A stretch of 64,000 bases of DNA, from the NCBI GenBank assembly GCA_963724985.1, contig CAVRWV010000022.1:62001-126000 (forward strand), read 5' to 3'. Each line of letters starts with the position of its first letter. Within the stretch, counting starts at the first letter, position 1. This document shows, piece after piece, positions 17,801-25,750 of this stretch. The notes under the pieces were generated by a model. It was not told the origin of the DNA. It saw only the letters and a program-made list of their open reading frames with translations, and did no database searches. The stretch comes from JAJPJE01 sp963724985 (GTDB taxonomy: Bacteria > Acidobacteriota > Terriglobia > Terriglobales > Acidobacteriaceae). The position numbers and the translations under genes are program-made.

Positions 17801-19346
17801 CCGGATCATGATTGATCATCAGCCAATCACCAATCGCCGAAGGCGGCGGAGGTGGAGCTGTCGGGTTTACTGTGAGAGTCACTGTGACAGTAGACGGAGA
17901 ATTTTGCGCTCCAGCTGCGGTTATGGTTACGTGCCCGGTATAAGTATTCGGAGCCAAGGTTGCGATGCTGGGCTGCACCGTAAGCGTCTGCGGAGCAGTT
18001 CCCGAAGCTGGACTAACGCCAAGCCAGGCCGCGTCGCTTGTGGCAGTGAAACTAAGGACTCCGCTTCCACTGTTCGAGATATTTACCCCGAGGGCGGATG
18101 GATCTCCTCCACCTTGTGTTGCGCTAAAAGTAAGAGTTGATGGGCTGACAACAAGATTCGGCGGAGGCGGCGACGCGATAGTAAACGTCACCGTGATGGT
18201 GGCGGGAGAGCCCTGAACACCGCTTGCGGTGACTGTTATGTGGCCAGTGTATGTACCCGCGACTAGTGAACCCACGGCCGCAGTTAGTTGGAGATTTGAA
18301 GGTGCGCTCCCCGAGGCAGGGGAAACGCCGAGCCAGCTCGCATCAGAGCTCGCGGTGAAACTCAGAGTTCCTGATCCCGTGTTCGTGACACTCACACCTG
18401 TCGGGCTGGGGTTCGCGCCACCTTGAACCGCGTTGAAAGCGATTGTCTGGGGCGCTACTGACAAAATTGGGTTCGGTGGCGGAGGAGGCGTAACCGTCAG
18501 GGTCACCGTGACGGTTGCGGGCGATCCTTGTGACCCCGCCGAGGTAATCGTCAGATGTCCTGTGTAGGTGTTGGAAGTCAATCCTGCGACATTTGCGGAG
18601 ACCTGGACCGTTTGCGGTGCAGTTCCTGAAGATGGGGTGGCTGAGAGCCAGACAGCATCGCTGGCGATACTATAAGTGAGCGTGCTGGAGCCCGTGTTTG
18701 TAACGCTCAAATTGGCGGACGCCGGATTAGGTCCACCTTGAACAGCCGAAAAGCTAATCGTGCCAGGACTGACCGCCAAAATCGGAGACGATGCAGCCGG
18801 AGTGCTTCCGTAACCTGAGATTGGACAGTCGGTGTACTTCGGGCCGGCAGACCACGTTGCGGGGAGCGAGGTCAGATTCGTCTGGGCGCTTGCTTCGCTC
18901 GTACATCCAGCTTTGCGATCGCGAAAGTGTATTACGCCGCTAGTAGTTCCGAGTACGGCGATCCAATAAGAAGTTCCCGAAGTCACACTTACGGCTGGTA
19001 CGCTGATGGTATTCCAGGCTCCGGCAGTGATGGTCGTGATATTTCCCTGAGTCAGTAATGTTCCCGGATTCCCGGCATTATTTGTGTAAAGACCGGCATA
19101 GAGCCGCCCCGTAGTCGACGTGCTGTCGACGTAGATTGCTAAAGTCGAGAGGGTGCCAGACGCCGTAGCCGTGGTCTGGAAAGCTTCCGCGGTGCCCAGT
19201 GCGTTTGAATCATGCTGGGCCTCAATTGCCTGGGATCCGAACAGAACAGTTTGCGCAGTTCCGAGAGTGGCAAAAATAAAAATAATCGCGCACACAAGTG
19301 AAATGGTTTTCACAGGGAAGATGTAAGCAGGTTCACTGTTTGTCAT
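14877..19346 (-). CDS. Giant secreted protein with Ig-like repeats and a PQQ-type propeller
   Basis: A 1489-residue exported protein with a signal peptide near residues 12-31. Order of parts: an about 145-residue beta domain beginning LFGSQAIEAQHDSN; three about 90-residue Ig-like repeats ending in TGH-TIT...SPATVTVTLTV (BACON-like); a PQQ/quinoprotein-like beta-propeller (about 510-960, with LDANSGDTLWRRN and AYDANTGTELWNSG); a second copy of the first domain; two more Ig-like repeats; and a third copy of the first domain at the C terminus (LFGDTGIEIQRDSN). Each edge domain keeps the pattern FRD...C.SE.SAQ...C..S.Y, suggesting a disulphide. Probable role in adhesion or carbohydrate binding outside the cell; no catalytic motif is seen. 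Confidence 0.85.
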   Translation of the reverse strand: MTNSEPAYIFPVKTISLVCAIIFIFATLGTAQTVLFGSQAIEAQHDSNALGTAEAFQTTATASGTLSTLAIYVDSTSTTGRLYAGLYTNNAGNPGTLLTQGNITTITAGAWNTISVPAVSVTSGTSYWIAVLGTTSGVIHFRDRKAGCTSEASAQTNLTSLPATWSAGPKYTDCPISGYGSTPAASSPILAVSPGTISFSAVQGGPNPASANLSVTNTGSSTLTYSIASDAVWLSATPSSGTAPQTVQVSANVAGLTSNTYTGHLTITSAGSQGSPATVTVTLTVTPPPPPNPILSVAPQTIAFNAVQGGANPSPTGVSVTNTGSGTLSFTASSDASWLGVSPASGSAPSNLQLTAAVGSLVAGTYTGHITVTASGVQGSPATITVTFTIASPPPPNLVVSPSTLTFSATQGGGDPSALGVNISNSGSGVLSFTATSDAAWLGVSPASGTAPQTLTVQPSIATLAPNTYTGHVTITAAGAQNSPSTVTVTLTVNPTAPPPPPSAIGDWLMINHDPARSGFASDESALSTSNVANLKLRWTLSVDGQVSAQPLYAGSIPIGSTIRDILVVATAGNSIYGLDANSGDTLWRRNFGSQTSNCVLAGGFGVFGAPLLDRSTLRAYAVSSDGSLRTISLVDGTDAAPVLSLITNSDTNKVWGGINRFGNKVYIASGSDGCDTPPWSGHIYQVDISGPNPVLSNSFNVVPGIAPPNNGGGIWGYGGVSLDTNTGNVYATTAADSAETFTPWSNRFMALDSNLNLLGAYVPSEPGTFPCSGAPCDLDFASTPTLFQPNGCSLLAAGGNKNGNLYLFNTPDLIANGSPSQILQLSTANDSLGSGGVGGVAAWWPQGNMLFVTDRGGANGIAGGVVGMRVTNACTLQVAWSAALGGAGQPNSDASLANGLVFAGAGNGGQVHAYDANTGTELWNSGTQNGALTFGAPMVARGKLYFGSWGGYGAGAGGSVYAFASDPFPGPVLGGNQAVETRLDSNPVGIAEAFPVTPTTSGTVAALRIYLDSSSTGTQIFAGLYSDANGHPGTLLTQANVNSPGAGKWVTVTMPTANVTAGTPYWIAILSTGSGTLFFRDRTVGPCTSESSAQNGLSRLPMTWTSGPVSNNCPLSGYIVGITPSQPTLVVTPSSLSLSAPQGQQAGGTLSASNAGGGTLSFAALVDSPWLSVSPTSGTTPQSLQVTADSTSLSPGNYTGFVTVSSNGSQGSPASVQVNFTVQQPPPPFPVLSASPLTFAFNGVQGGTNPPGTTVSVSNSGTGTLSFTAASDAAWLSVTPASANAPQTLQVNASLTGLTAGSYTGHISVTGATGVQNSPATVTVTLTVAPPVPPSLLLFGDTGIEIQRDSNALGSAEAFQTTAVASGPVGTMFFYLDSSSTVSKVAIGIYADNSGHPGTLLSQASSTALTAGTWNTVNVPAANINNGTKYWIAVLGTGTGSFYFRDKARGSCVSEASAQTNLTTLPASWSSGAVYSDCPVSAYGKTSP

Positions 19347-19962
19347 GGTTATCCTTGTCGTTGCACACTACCGCGAGGAGCCGAAATCAAAAGTAGAAAG
19401 CGAGCCCAAACCAATCAATGTGAAGAAAAGGCGCAGTGATAGCCCCACACTGGAACCTGGTGAGTTCCAAAAACATCAAGAAATATCGCCCGAAGTCTCA
19501 ACGGCTGTTGCCATGTTGAGAGCAAACGAAGTTCCATACGCAAGTTGCGGGAAGTGCGGAAGCGAGGGATCCCCCAAAACCCGTTATTGAATTGCTGCCG
19601 GCAGTCACGGCTGTCGGCCGGAACGCTCCCGTAAAGGTCCATGTGCGCGTCCCGCAAGATGTGCGCACGGCTTCTGCTTTTGTCGAAAAGAACGGCACGC
19701 GTTATAGTCGTCGCTTGGATTTAGGTGGTCGGCTGGCCGGAAGTTATCGCGAAATCTGGTCGGCAGCGGATACGTGTCGATAAATCCTTATCACAATTTA
19801 ACGGCCACAATGAACGAGGCCGGTGTCTATGGGATGACTACGAATCGGCGGCCTTGCTGGTCACGTTGCCAAGCGTCGTCAACATCCGAGATGGGAATGT
19901 TCTGGCTGCCCAAAGTGGCCGTTCATTCTCCGTTACAATGCGCCCCGAGCGGGAGGTGCATA
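19347..19962. other. Intergenic region upstream of the giant secreted protein
   Basis: About 615 bases. One stretch (about 19577-19780, plus strand) reads PKPVIELLPAVTAVGRNAPV and on through HVRVPQDVRTASAFVEKNGTR, which looks protein-like but is not recognised and has no convincing start. It may be a gene fragment. Confidence 0.4.
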
Positions 19963-20160
19963 TGAGCCTAGGCGGCAGATACGCGCTGGTGATGGGCAGT
20001 TCAAGGGGTATCGGTAGAGGTACCGCGCTAAAATTGGCTCAAAAGGGAGTTCGAGTTGCGAAAATATGGCTGACCTCTTCCGGGTGACGCGCATCGGCTT
20101 GAATGACAAAACCATCCGACCCATACTCGCGGATTTTCGCTAGAGTAGCCGTTACAGCGT
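19963..20160 (+). pseudogene. Short-chain dehydrogenase remnant broken by a small inversion
   Basis: From the ATG at 19963 the plus strand encodes the start of an SDR: ALVMGSSRGIGRGTALKLAQ with the Rossmann glycine motif, up to KGVRV near 20062. The next part of the same fold lies on the opposite strand: reading the minus strand from about 20160 to 20063 gives NEDAVTATLAKIREYGSDGF then VIQADARHPEEVSHIF. The family order requires these two pieces to be joined head to tail, so a segment of about 100 bases has been inverted and the rest of the gene is gone. Not functional. Confidence 0.75.
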
Positions 20161-20338
20161 CCTCATTTTGATACTAGTGGACGGTTGTCGATTGGGGCGC
20201 TTCGCTGATGGATCCGCACGTTCCACTGGAAATCAGGAGGCTGTGCCACGAGTCCCCAAGCCGCATGACACGCCCGGCATACGAGTGCGCATAATAATAG
20301 GTGACTCAAATTTTCACCGTCTTCACGTTTGTACTGTT

Positions 20339-20665
20339 TCAGGGTGCGACAATTTGACTACGCCTGAGTTCCGATGGTGCTTCACTGAAGTTGCACAGGT
20401 GGATTCTTATATGCGTGGCTTCGTCGAAAACACTAGCCTGCCCGTGAAGTGCCTTTGTGGCAGCTTCCTCTGCCAGCGTTAGTCGCGCAATGTCCTTCGG
20501 GATTGGCGCAGATACTCCCATCTCTCTAAACGCCGAATCTATTTCTTCCGCTTGAATGTCGCTCGCAACCGGATTTGCAAGTCCTGCCAATTTCCTCAAC
20601 GATGCTCCATCGAAGCCGTGCTCTAACGCATCTGCGGCGATCATCGGAAGCTGCCAGTAGCTCAA
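20339..20665 (-). CDS. Small hypothetical protein
   Basis: A 108-residue open frame with plausible protein composition (EIDSAFREMGVSAPIPKDIA, ARLTLAEEAATKALHGQASV). I do not recognise a family. It lies alone in the accessory zone, has no operon partner, and could be the C-terminal piece of a larger decayed gene. Confidence 0.45.
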   Translation of the reverse strand: MSYWQLPMIAADALEHGFDGASLRKLAGLANPVASDIQAEEIDSAFREMGVSAPIPKDIARLTLAEEAATKALHGQASVFDEATHIRIHLCNFSEAPSELRRSQIVAP

Positions 20666-21203
20666 ATCACCAAAGTTAGTAGAGCACTGCGAGCCGGTTG
20701 GGATTGAAAGACATACGCGAACACTTTACGTCCTAACAGTACCAAGTCCCAGATAACTGTTGCGAACGGAGATTATCACTCTCTATCTCCACCTGAGATA
20801 CGGAGTGGTATGGAGATATATCCACATCTATCTGACCGTACGTTGAGTCTACGGTCCACACGCAGTGGTTGTTTTCTGGTTCACAGTTGAGGCGCTGACG
20901 ATTGCGAGAGCACAGACAGCACAATTCTGTAATCGCTGCCCACAGATGATCTTTATAGGCGCTGGGAGGACGTTCGTATGGAGATGTCGACCTTGAGTAT
21001 AGGCGCTTTGAGAGTAGCGCGATAATCGCGGAAAAAAGGTCTGGTACCAGACCGAACGTGGTACAGTACGTCCGGTCGCTATTCGTGACTCCTACCTGCT
21101 GTCCATCTTGAGGGGACGCAGTGTCCGCAAGGTTCCTCAATCACCTATATCGGTGACTTGTTCTCGAACGCTCAGGCCTAGTCACACCCGCCGAGGCCGG
21201 ACC
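20666..21203. other. Intergenic region with palindromic repeat
   Basis: About 540 bases without a supported gene. It contains repeat copy 3 (20749-20823). A minus-strand frame at 20733-21140 runs through the repeat and has no recognisable features. Confidence 0.5.
20749..20823 (-). repeat. Palindromic repeat family, copy 3
   Basis: Oriented on the minus strand: left arm ATACCACTCCGTATCTCA, short centre, right arm GAGATAGAGAGTGATAAT, then the tail CTCCGTTCGCAACAGTTATC. The tail is shared with copies 1, 4, 5 and 6. Confidence 0.8.
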
Positions 21204-21340
21204 ATGCGAACTATCCTTGTAATCGACGACCACGTCGCCACGCTTGAAACGATTTGTCTGATTCTGCAACGCAGGGGCTACATTACCCTTCCTGCGGTAA
21301 ACGCAGATCAGGCGCAAGAGCATTTCTTCGGCAGCTGGCG
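21204..21340 (+). pseudogene. Response-regulator receiver fragment
   Basis: From the ATG at 21204 the translation MRTILVIDDHVATLETICLI continues LQRRGYITLPAVNADQA, the first beta strand, acidic pair and first helix of a CheY-like receiver. Similarity stops before the phosphoacceptor Asp, and the frame then runs into unrelated sequence. It abuts the DUF2911-like fragment at 21373, so two broken genes have been joined here. Confidence 0.65.
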
Positions 21341-21372
21341 TTCTTTGCGCTCAGGATATTGGGAAGAAATCG

Positions 21373-21768
21373 TTGTCAGTTGCTCGGTGCCAGTTGCCCG
21401 ACGGAAATTTGGTTGTAGTAAGGTACGGCGTAGATCAACCTACGACGTTTATTACTGGCGATGACTTGGTCACAGTTGCCGGGGGCAATATCAAGGCGGG
21501 AACGTACACGGTTTCCACAATCCCCAATTCCGAAACTTGGACCATGGTTATGACAGAGTACCCTGAGCGCGGCATGCAGCGCGACAGCAATTCTGAGTAT
21601 GCAATTCGCATCCCTTTGTCCATCTCACATGTGCCTTTTCCGGCAAAGAGCCTTCTAATCTCCGTCGATCACCGTGCGACTGGCTGCACAATGCACATCA
21701 GTTCGGAGAACATCGAAGCCTCGGTGGCTTTCAACTCGCGAAACACTGATCTTCCTGTCGTTCCGTGA
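21373..21768 (+). pseudogene. DUF2911-like protein, shortened
   Basis: A 131-residue frame (TTG at 21373) with the DUF2911 signature TTFITGDDLVTVAGGNIKAG, TYTVSTIPNSETWTMVM, and the C-terminal strand MHISSENIEASVAF. Normal members are exported, about 180 residues long, and contain a SSPRMKGR...VPYGKVWRTGAN segment. Here DGNLVVVRYG joins almost directly to VDQPTTFITG, so that segment and the signal peptide are missing. Function of the family is unknown. It could still be translated, but I regard it as a remnant. Confidence 0.6.
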
Positions 21769-21798
21769 GGTGTGCGCGTATAGCTGTCGGCTCACAAT

Positions 21799-21850
21799 GT
21801 TATTTTGAGATAGTGAGTGATAATCTCCGTTACCGCCACCTACCGTGAGA
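21799..21850 (+). repeat. Palindromic repeat family, copy 4 (right half)
   Basis: TTTTGAGATAGTGAGTGATA followed by ATCTCCGTTACCGCCACC. Like copy 1 it lacks the left arm. It lies just downstream of the POTRA gene's stop. Confidence 0.7.
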
Positions 21851-21883
21851 ACTCTCTTGCCGCACATATGAAGCGAAATCTCT

Positions 21884-22759
21884 TCATAATCCTTTCCAAA
21901 AGAGCCGCAACATCACCGAAGCGCTTTTGTTATCGGTCGTGAGCTCTGCGTTGTGCTCAACAGAAGCGCCGGGAGGCAGCAGATCGGCATGTTTGTCGAA
22001 GAAATCCTCGAGTGCTGCGGCGTTGTAAGGCAACCCCAGCGTTACACCAGAGGCGTTCAGCGCCTTCATGATCCGCCGATCAGCGTCCGGATAATCATGG
22101 ATCTCAATTGCTCTTAGGCGAAATTGCCTTCCCGGATCGATGTCGATTGTCACGGAAATGGTTCGCGACGCATCGTTTACTTGGGTATCCGGCACAGCAC
22201 TAAAGTTGATATAACCTCGTTCCGAATAGAACTTGCGAAGCTGCTCGAGCGTCTTACGAACCTTGTTGGTGTCGAAAATCTCTCCGGAGTGAATCGCCTG
22301 AAGAGCGTTGAGCTTGTCTTGAGGGAAAATGTACTCTCCGTTCCATGAGATCTGGTCAAGGCGATACGGCACGCCCGGATTCGCTACTGCGCTGACTTCC
22401 ACCTCTGACTGATCAACGCGTGAAAAGCTTATCTGGGGAGGCTGGACCACTACTTTGAAATAGCCATGCTGCTGGAAAGCATCGCGAATACGCTCGGCCG
22501 CACAGACTTGTAAGTCATTGGCTGGGCAGTTCCGGTCTTCGACAAGCGATGCGATCTGATCCTGTTCGACGGAATCAACGCCCGGTGTGCTGGAGAAGGA
22601 CACGCGTGAGATCAGAACCGAAGGTCGATCCTTATGCTGTTCAGGTTTTGCAGTGGAGTCGCTAGTGCTCTGAAGGTCGACTATGCTTGCGTCTTGCGCA
22701 AGTGCGAGAGAAGCTGGGAGCAACGAGCATAAAACAATACACAGCCGGAGAGCCCTCAT
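21884..22759 (-). CDS. Exported POTRA-domain protein without a barrel
   Basis: A 291-residue protein with a signal peptide (MRALRLCIVLCSLLPASLAL) and two or three POTRA-like modules, seen in ERIRDAFQQHGYFKVVVQPP, KVRKTLEQLRKFYSERGYIN and the strand FRLRAIEIHDYPD. POTRA repeats normally sit before an outer-membrane barrel in BamA/TamA-type proteins, but here the protein ends after them. The start at 22759 was chosen for the leader and an AGAGG ribosome site; the frame is open upstream into repeat copy 5. It may be a periplasmic partner of an assembly machine, or a truncated form. Confidence 0.8.
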   Translation of the reverse strand: MRALRLCIVLCSLLPASLALAQDASIVDLQSTSDSTAKPEQHKDRPSVLISRVSFSSTPGVDSVEQDQIASLVEDRNCPANDLQVCAAERIRDAFQQHGYFKVVVQPPQISFSRVDQSEVEVSAVANPGVPYRLDQISWNGEYIFPQDKLNALQAIHSGEIFDTNKVRKTLEQLRKFYSERGYINFSAVPDTQVNDASRTISVTIDIDPGRQFRLRAIEIHDYPDADRRIMKALNASGVTLGLPYNAAALEDFFDKHADLLPPGASVEHNAELTTDNKSASVMLRLFWKGL

Positions 22760-22852
22760 GACGACACCTCTGCAAGTGCAAATAATTCTATCCCCGTTTT
22801 GACCTTCTAAGATGTTTGCCAGTGTTGTTCCGTTTTCCGACAAATAGATGTC

Positions 22853-22928
22853 GCGAAATCGCGATACCACTCACTATCTCAACGTGAGATAGGTGGTGGT
22901 ATTCTCCGTTCGCAACACTTATCGAGAG
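22853..22928 (+). repeat. Palindromic repeat family, copy 5 (full length)
   Basis: Left arm GAAATCGCGATACCACTCAC and TATCTCA, centre ACG, right arm TGAGATAGGTGGTGGTAT, tail TCTCCGTTCGCAACACTTATC. It is the clearest example of the complete unit (left arm, centre, right arm, tail) and lies directly upstream of the POTRA gene. Confidence 0.85.
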
Positions 22929-23035
22929 ATAACGCGTGTTAATCGTCACCAATTTTGGTAGGTGAGTCAGGCTTTTCCTTAACCGCGGGATCGCCAACCA
23001 TTCGGTAGGCCTGCGCATACGCCGGGCTCCTTTAC

Positions 23036-23320
23036 AGAGGCGTAATGTATTTCCCGATGGCGAGTTGGAGTCGATCGAAGAGATCCTGACGGCTGCTGAG
23101 AAGGCCGGCTATGAGGCGTTCGACCGAGAATCTACGCGAACACTACGGGTTGACACTGCGAAATTGGTTTCGCCGTTTGGAAAGTTGTGCCGAGCAGGCG
23201 AGACATTTCACGGACGACGCGACGTACCGGGTGTGGCGTTTGTACATGGCGGGTTGGGCGGAGCATTTCGTGGGCGGAAAGTTTCATCTTTTTGAAACAT
23301 CGCTTACGAAGCGCGCATAG
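23036..23320 (+). pseudogene. C-terminal remnant of a cyclopropane-fatty-acid synthase
   Basis: One frame reads VFPDGELESIEEILTAAEKA (from about 23043) and another, from 23111, reads LREHYGLTLRNWFRRLESCA then RVWRLYMAGWAEHF. Together these match the last about 90 residues of SAM-dependent cyclopropane fatty acid synthases. A frameshift near 23110 separates them, and the methyltransferase core is absent. Not functional as it stands. Confidence 0.75.
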
Positions 23321-23388
23321 TTCGTCGGGTTATCCCTCTTCGCCCGGCCCGCGCGACCTCGCCAGTCTGAACTGCATCACCGTGAGGT

Positions 23389-25734
23389 TCATCTCCCAGG
23401 TACCAAACTTGAGAGCGCATCCACGACCCGCTCGATCGGGCCAGAGGTCAAAGACCAGGGGCTTGGTTGACGAATCACGTGAATTGCCCCGCGGTCGTCC
23501 AAGATTTCGTAGCTGCTATTTCCGTCCTTTTCGCGATAGAAGCGTATGGCAACCACGGCTTTGCCCACATGCAGGTTGGTCAATGTAATTTCAGGAAGCC
23601 ATTCAGGAAGGTGCGGATCCACGAACAGCGCGTGGAGTGCGGCGTAGGGATACAAACCGAGAATTGCCTGGAGCAAGATGAAAAGCGCCGATGAGGACCA
23701 GGCTTGAGGCCAATTTGTTTTCGGATACATGCCGGGAAATGGATGACGCTGGTCATGCTGATGACCCGCAAACACCTCTGGCGGTCGCTGGAAATCAAAA
23801 AGAGAGGCGGCTTCGAACATCCCACGCGATAGCGTCTCCAAGTGTTGATGCAGGCCGAATCGCATAAAGCCCATGGCAAATGAACCTTGCTCGACCGGCC
23901 ATACGCTTCCACGGTGGTAGCTGAACGGGTTGAATGCTGGATGTCGGGATGAGAGCGTGCGCACGCCCCATCCAGTGAACATGTCTGCGGCAAGCAACCG
24001 GTCTGCAGTTCGTCTTGCCAATTTGTCATCCACAATTCCGCAGGCCAGGCAGTGACCGGGGTTCGAAGCGATAGAAGTAATTTGACGCTTCTGGGAATCG
24101 AGTCCCATGGCGTAGAAGCCTTCTCTTTCCATCCAAAAGGCCTCGTTGAAGTGTTCTTTAAGACTCATCGCTTCGCGATAAAGCTGTATGGCTTCGCCCT
24201 TTCGGTCGAACCACCACAGAATCTCGGCCATGTACCGCTTTGCAATATAGACAAATGCTTGTTCCTCGCACGTAGCGATCGGCGGCTCGGCCTCGCTCCC
24301 ATCGGCGTAAACGATGGCATCTGAGGAATCCTTCCAGCCCTGATTCTTCACTCCTTGCGTCGAGCGCGTGAGGTATTCGTAAAATCCGTCACCGTCCAGG
24401 TCAGCCCATTCATCTTTCCAGTGAAGACCATCGAGAGCAGGCTGAATCAGGGGGCGAATCAGATCCTTATCGCCCGTCCAGTGCCAAAGCTCGGCGAGGA
24501 CGACTGGGTAAAAGCCTGATGTCGTTGCTGAGCCGTAGTATCGTGCCCGCGGATTAAAACCGAGCTTGGCGACTGGACCGGTGTGCGCTTCGTGCAGCAT
24601 GCGTCCGGGTTGCTCATCGCGCCAATCATCCACGGTGCGGCCCTGGAACTCGGCAATAACTGGCAGAGTCCCTTGCATCATGTCGGACGAAAGCAAACCG
24701 GATTCCCACGAAGCGGTTAGCGTGTCGCGCCCGAATAAGGCGACATAAATAGGAATTCCAGCAGCCGGTACCCAAGCACATTCGTTGTAGTCGAGATCGT
24801 GCAGTCGAAGAGCAGCGAGATCAGATTTGGCCTGCTCGAGCGCGCCGACAACAACTGAAGACAGATTCGTAGCTCCCGGCGTGCTGAACTTCGTCGCTCC
24901 CTGAAAGAACTTCTGGCGATTGACGTCAAACTGATGGCCTGTTGGCGAGAACGCATAACAATCGTATAAAGGGAAAGACGGTTCTTCGTCGATACGAGGA
25001 TGGAAGCGGATGCAAGCGTGCCATGACTCAAGTGGCTTGAGAAACAACCGAAAGTGAATGTCTTTTCCCGAGTATTCAGGAGTTGATCTGGGAGCAACAA
25101 TCTCTACGCGTAGCGCACGATGAATTCTCGCCTCACCAACATCTCCCTGGTGCGCATAGTGGTGGCTAGCAACATAGTCAAAGTACAGCTCCCAGTTGCC
25201 ATCGCCATTCTTTCGCCATGATTTCTTGAGTTCTCCGAACTGCCGTCGGGTACCGATTGCCTCTTCTTGATCAGCAAAGTCGGCGTCAAGATTCAGTTGC
25301 AGCAGCAGATCGAGCTTTTTCTCCGTGAAGTTCGTGACGTCCACATCCTCATGCATGCCAAAAGAAACCGACCGCGAGAGCCGAAGTTCGATCGACCACT
25401 CGGAGGCGGCTGTCATCTCTCCACTGCCAGTATCTTTGTAGGATGTTGAACCAGGCGCAGACTGAATGTAGTAGCCGAGCCAAGAATGCTGCTCGACATT
25501 GGAAAGGGCGACAGGAAATGGTTCGGACCCGTTAACCAGCCATCGGTAATTCGAGATTAGGCGCGTTTGATGAACGTACAGGCCGTGAGAGGTGTTTGGA
25601 GGAACGAAGCCGTTAAGAGCGGTAGACAACACGGTGCGGCCCTGGCTTACTTCGAAACTGTCCTCGCGTGGATGAAGACGCACAAGGCGCTGCTTTTGGC
25701 TGAGTTGTGGACTTGAATGGCGATCTCGATTCAT
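23389..25734 (-). CDS. Glycogen-debranching-type amylo-alpha-1,6-glucosidase
   Basis: A 781-residue protein with an N-terminal beta domain typical of GDE (about 20-300) and a C-terminal (alpha/alpha)6 glucosidase domain (about 320-740) with the acidic motifs ALFGRDTLTASWE, WKDEWADLDGDGFYEY, WKDSSDA and SYHRGSVWPVEQG. It likely hydrolyses alpha-1,6 branches or related glucans in the cytoplasm. The ATG at 25734 lies 16 bases after the stop of the SDR gene and gives family length; the longer open frame to 26001 overlaps that gene and is not credible. Last gene of a three-gene operon with the SDR and the TPP enzyme. Confidence 0.9.
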   Translation of the reverse strand: MNRDRHSSPQLSQKQRLVRLHPREDSFEVSQGRTVLSTALNGFVPPNTSHGLYVHQTRLISNYRWLVNGSEPFPVALSNVEQHSWLGYYIQSAPGSTSYKDTGSGEMTAASEWSIELRLSRSVSFGMHEDVDVTNFTEKKLDLLLQLNLDADFADQEEAIGTRRQFGELKKSWRKNGDGNWELYFDYVASHHYAHQGDVGEARIHRALRVEIVAPRSTPEYSGKDIHFRLFLKPLESWHACIRFHPRIDEEPSFPLYDCYAFSPTGHQFDVNRQKFFQGATKFSTPGATNLSSVVVGALEQAKSDLAALRLHDLDYNECAWVPAAGIPIYVALFGRDTLTASWESGLLSSDMMQGTLPVIAEFQGRTVDDWRDEQPGRMLHEAHTGPVAKLGFNPRARYYGSATTSGFYPVVLAELWHWTGDKDLIRPLIQPALDGLHWKDEWADLDGDGFYEYLTRSTQGVKNQGWKDSSDAIVYADGSEAEPPIATCEEQAFVYIAKRYMAEILWWFDRKGEAIQLYREAMSLKEHFNEAFWMEREGFYAMGLDSQKRQITSIASNPGHCLACGIVDDKLARRTADRLLAADMFTGWGVRTLSSRHPAFNPFSYHRGSVWPVEQGSFAMGFMRFGLHQHLETLSRGMFEAASLFDFQRPPEVFAGHQHDQRHPFPGMYPKTNWPQAWSSSALFILLQAILGLYPYAALHALFVDPHLPEWLPEITLTNLHVGKAVVAIRFYREKDGNSSYEILDDRGAIHVIRQPSPWSLTSGPIERVVDALSSLVPGR

Positions 25735-25750
25735 CTCACAAGGCGGGATT

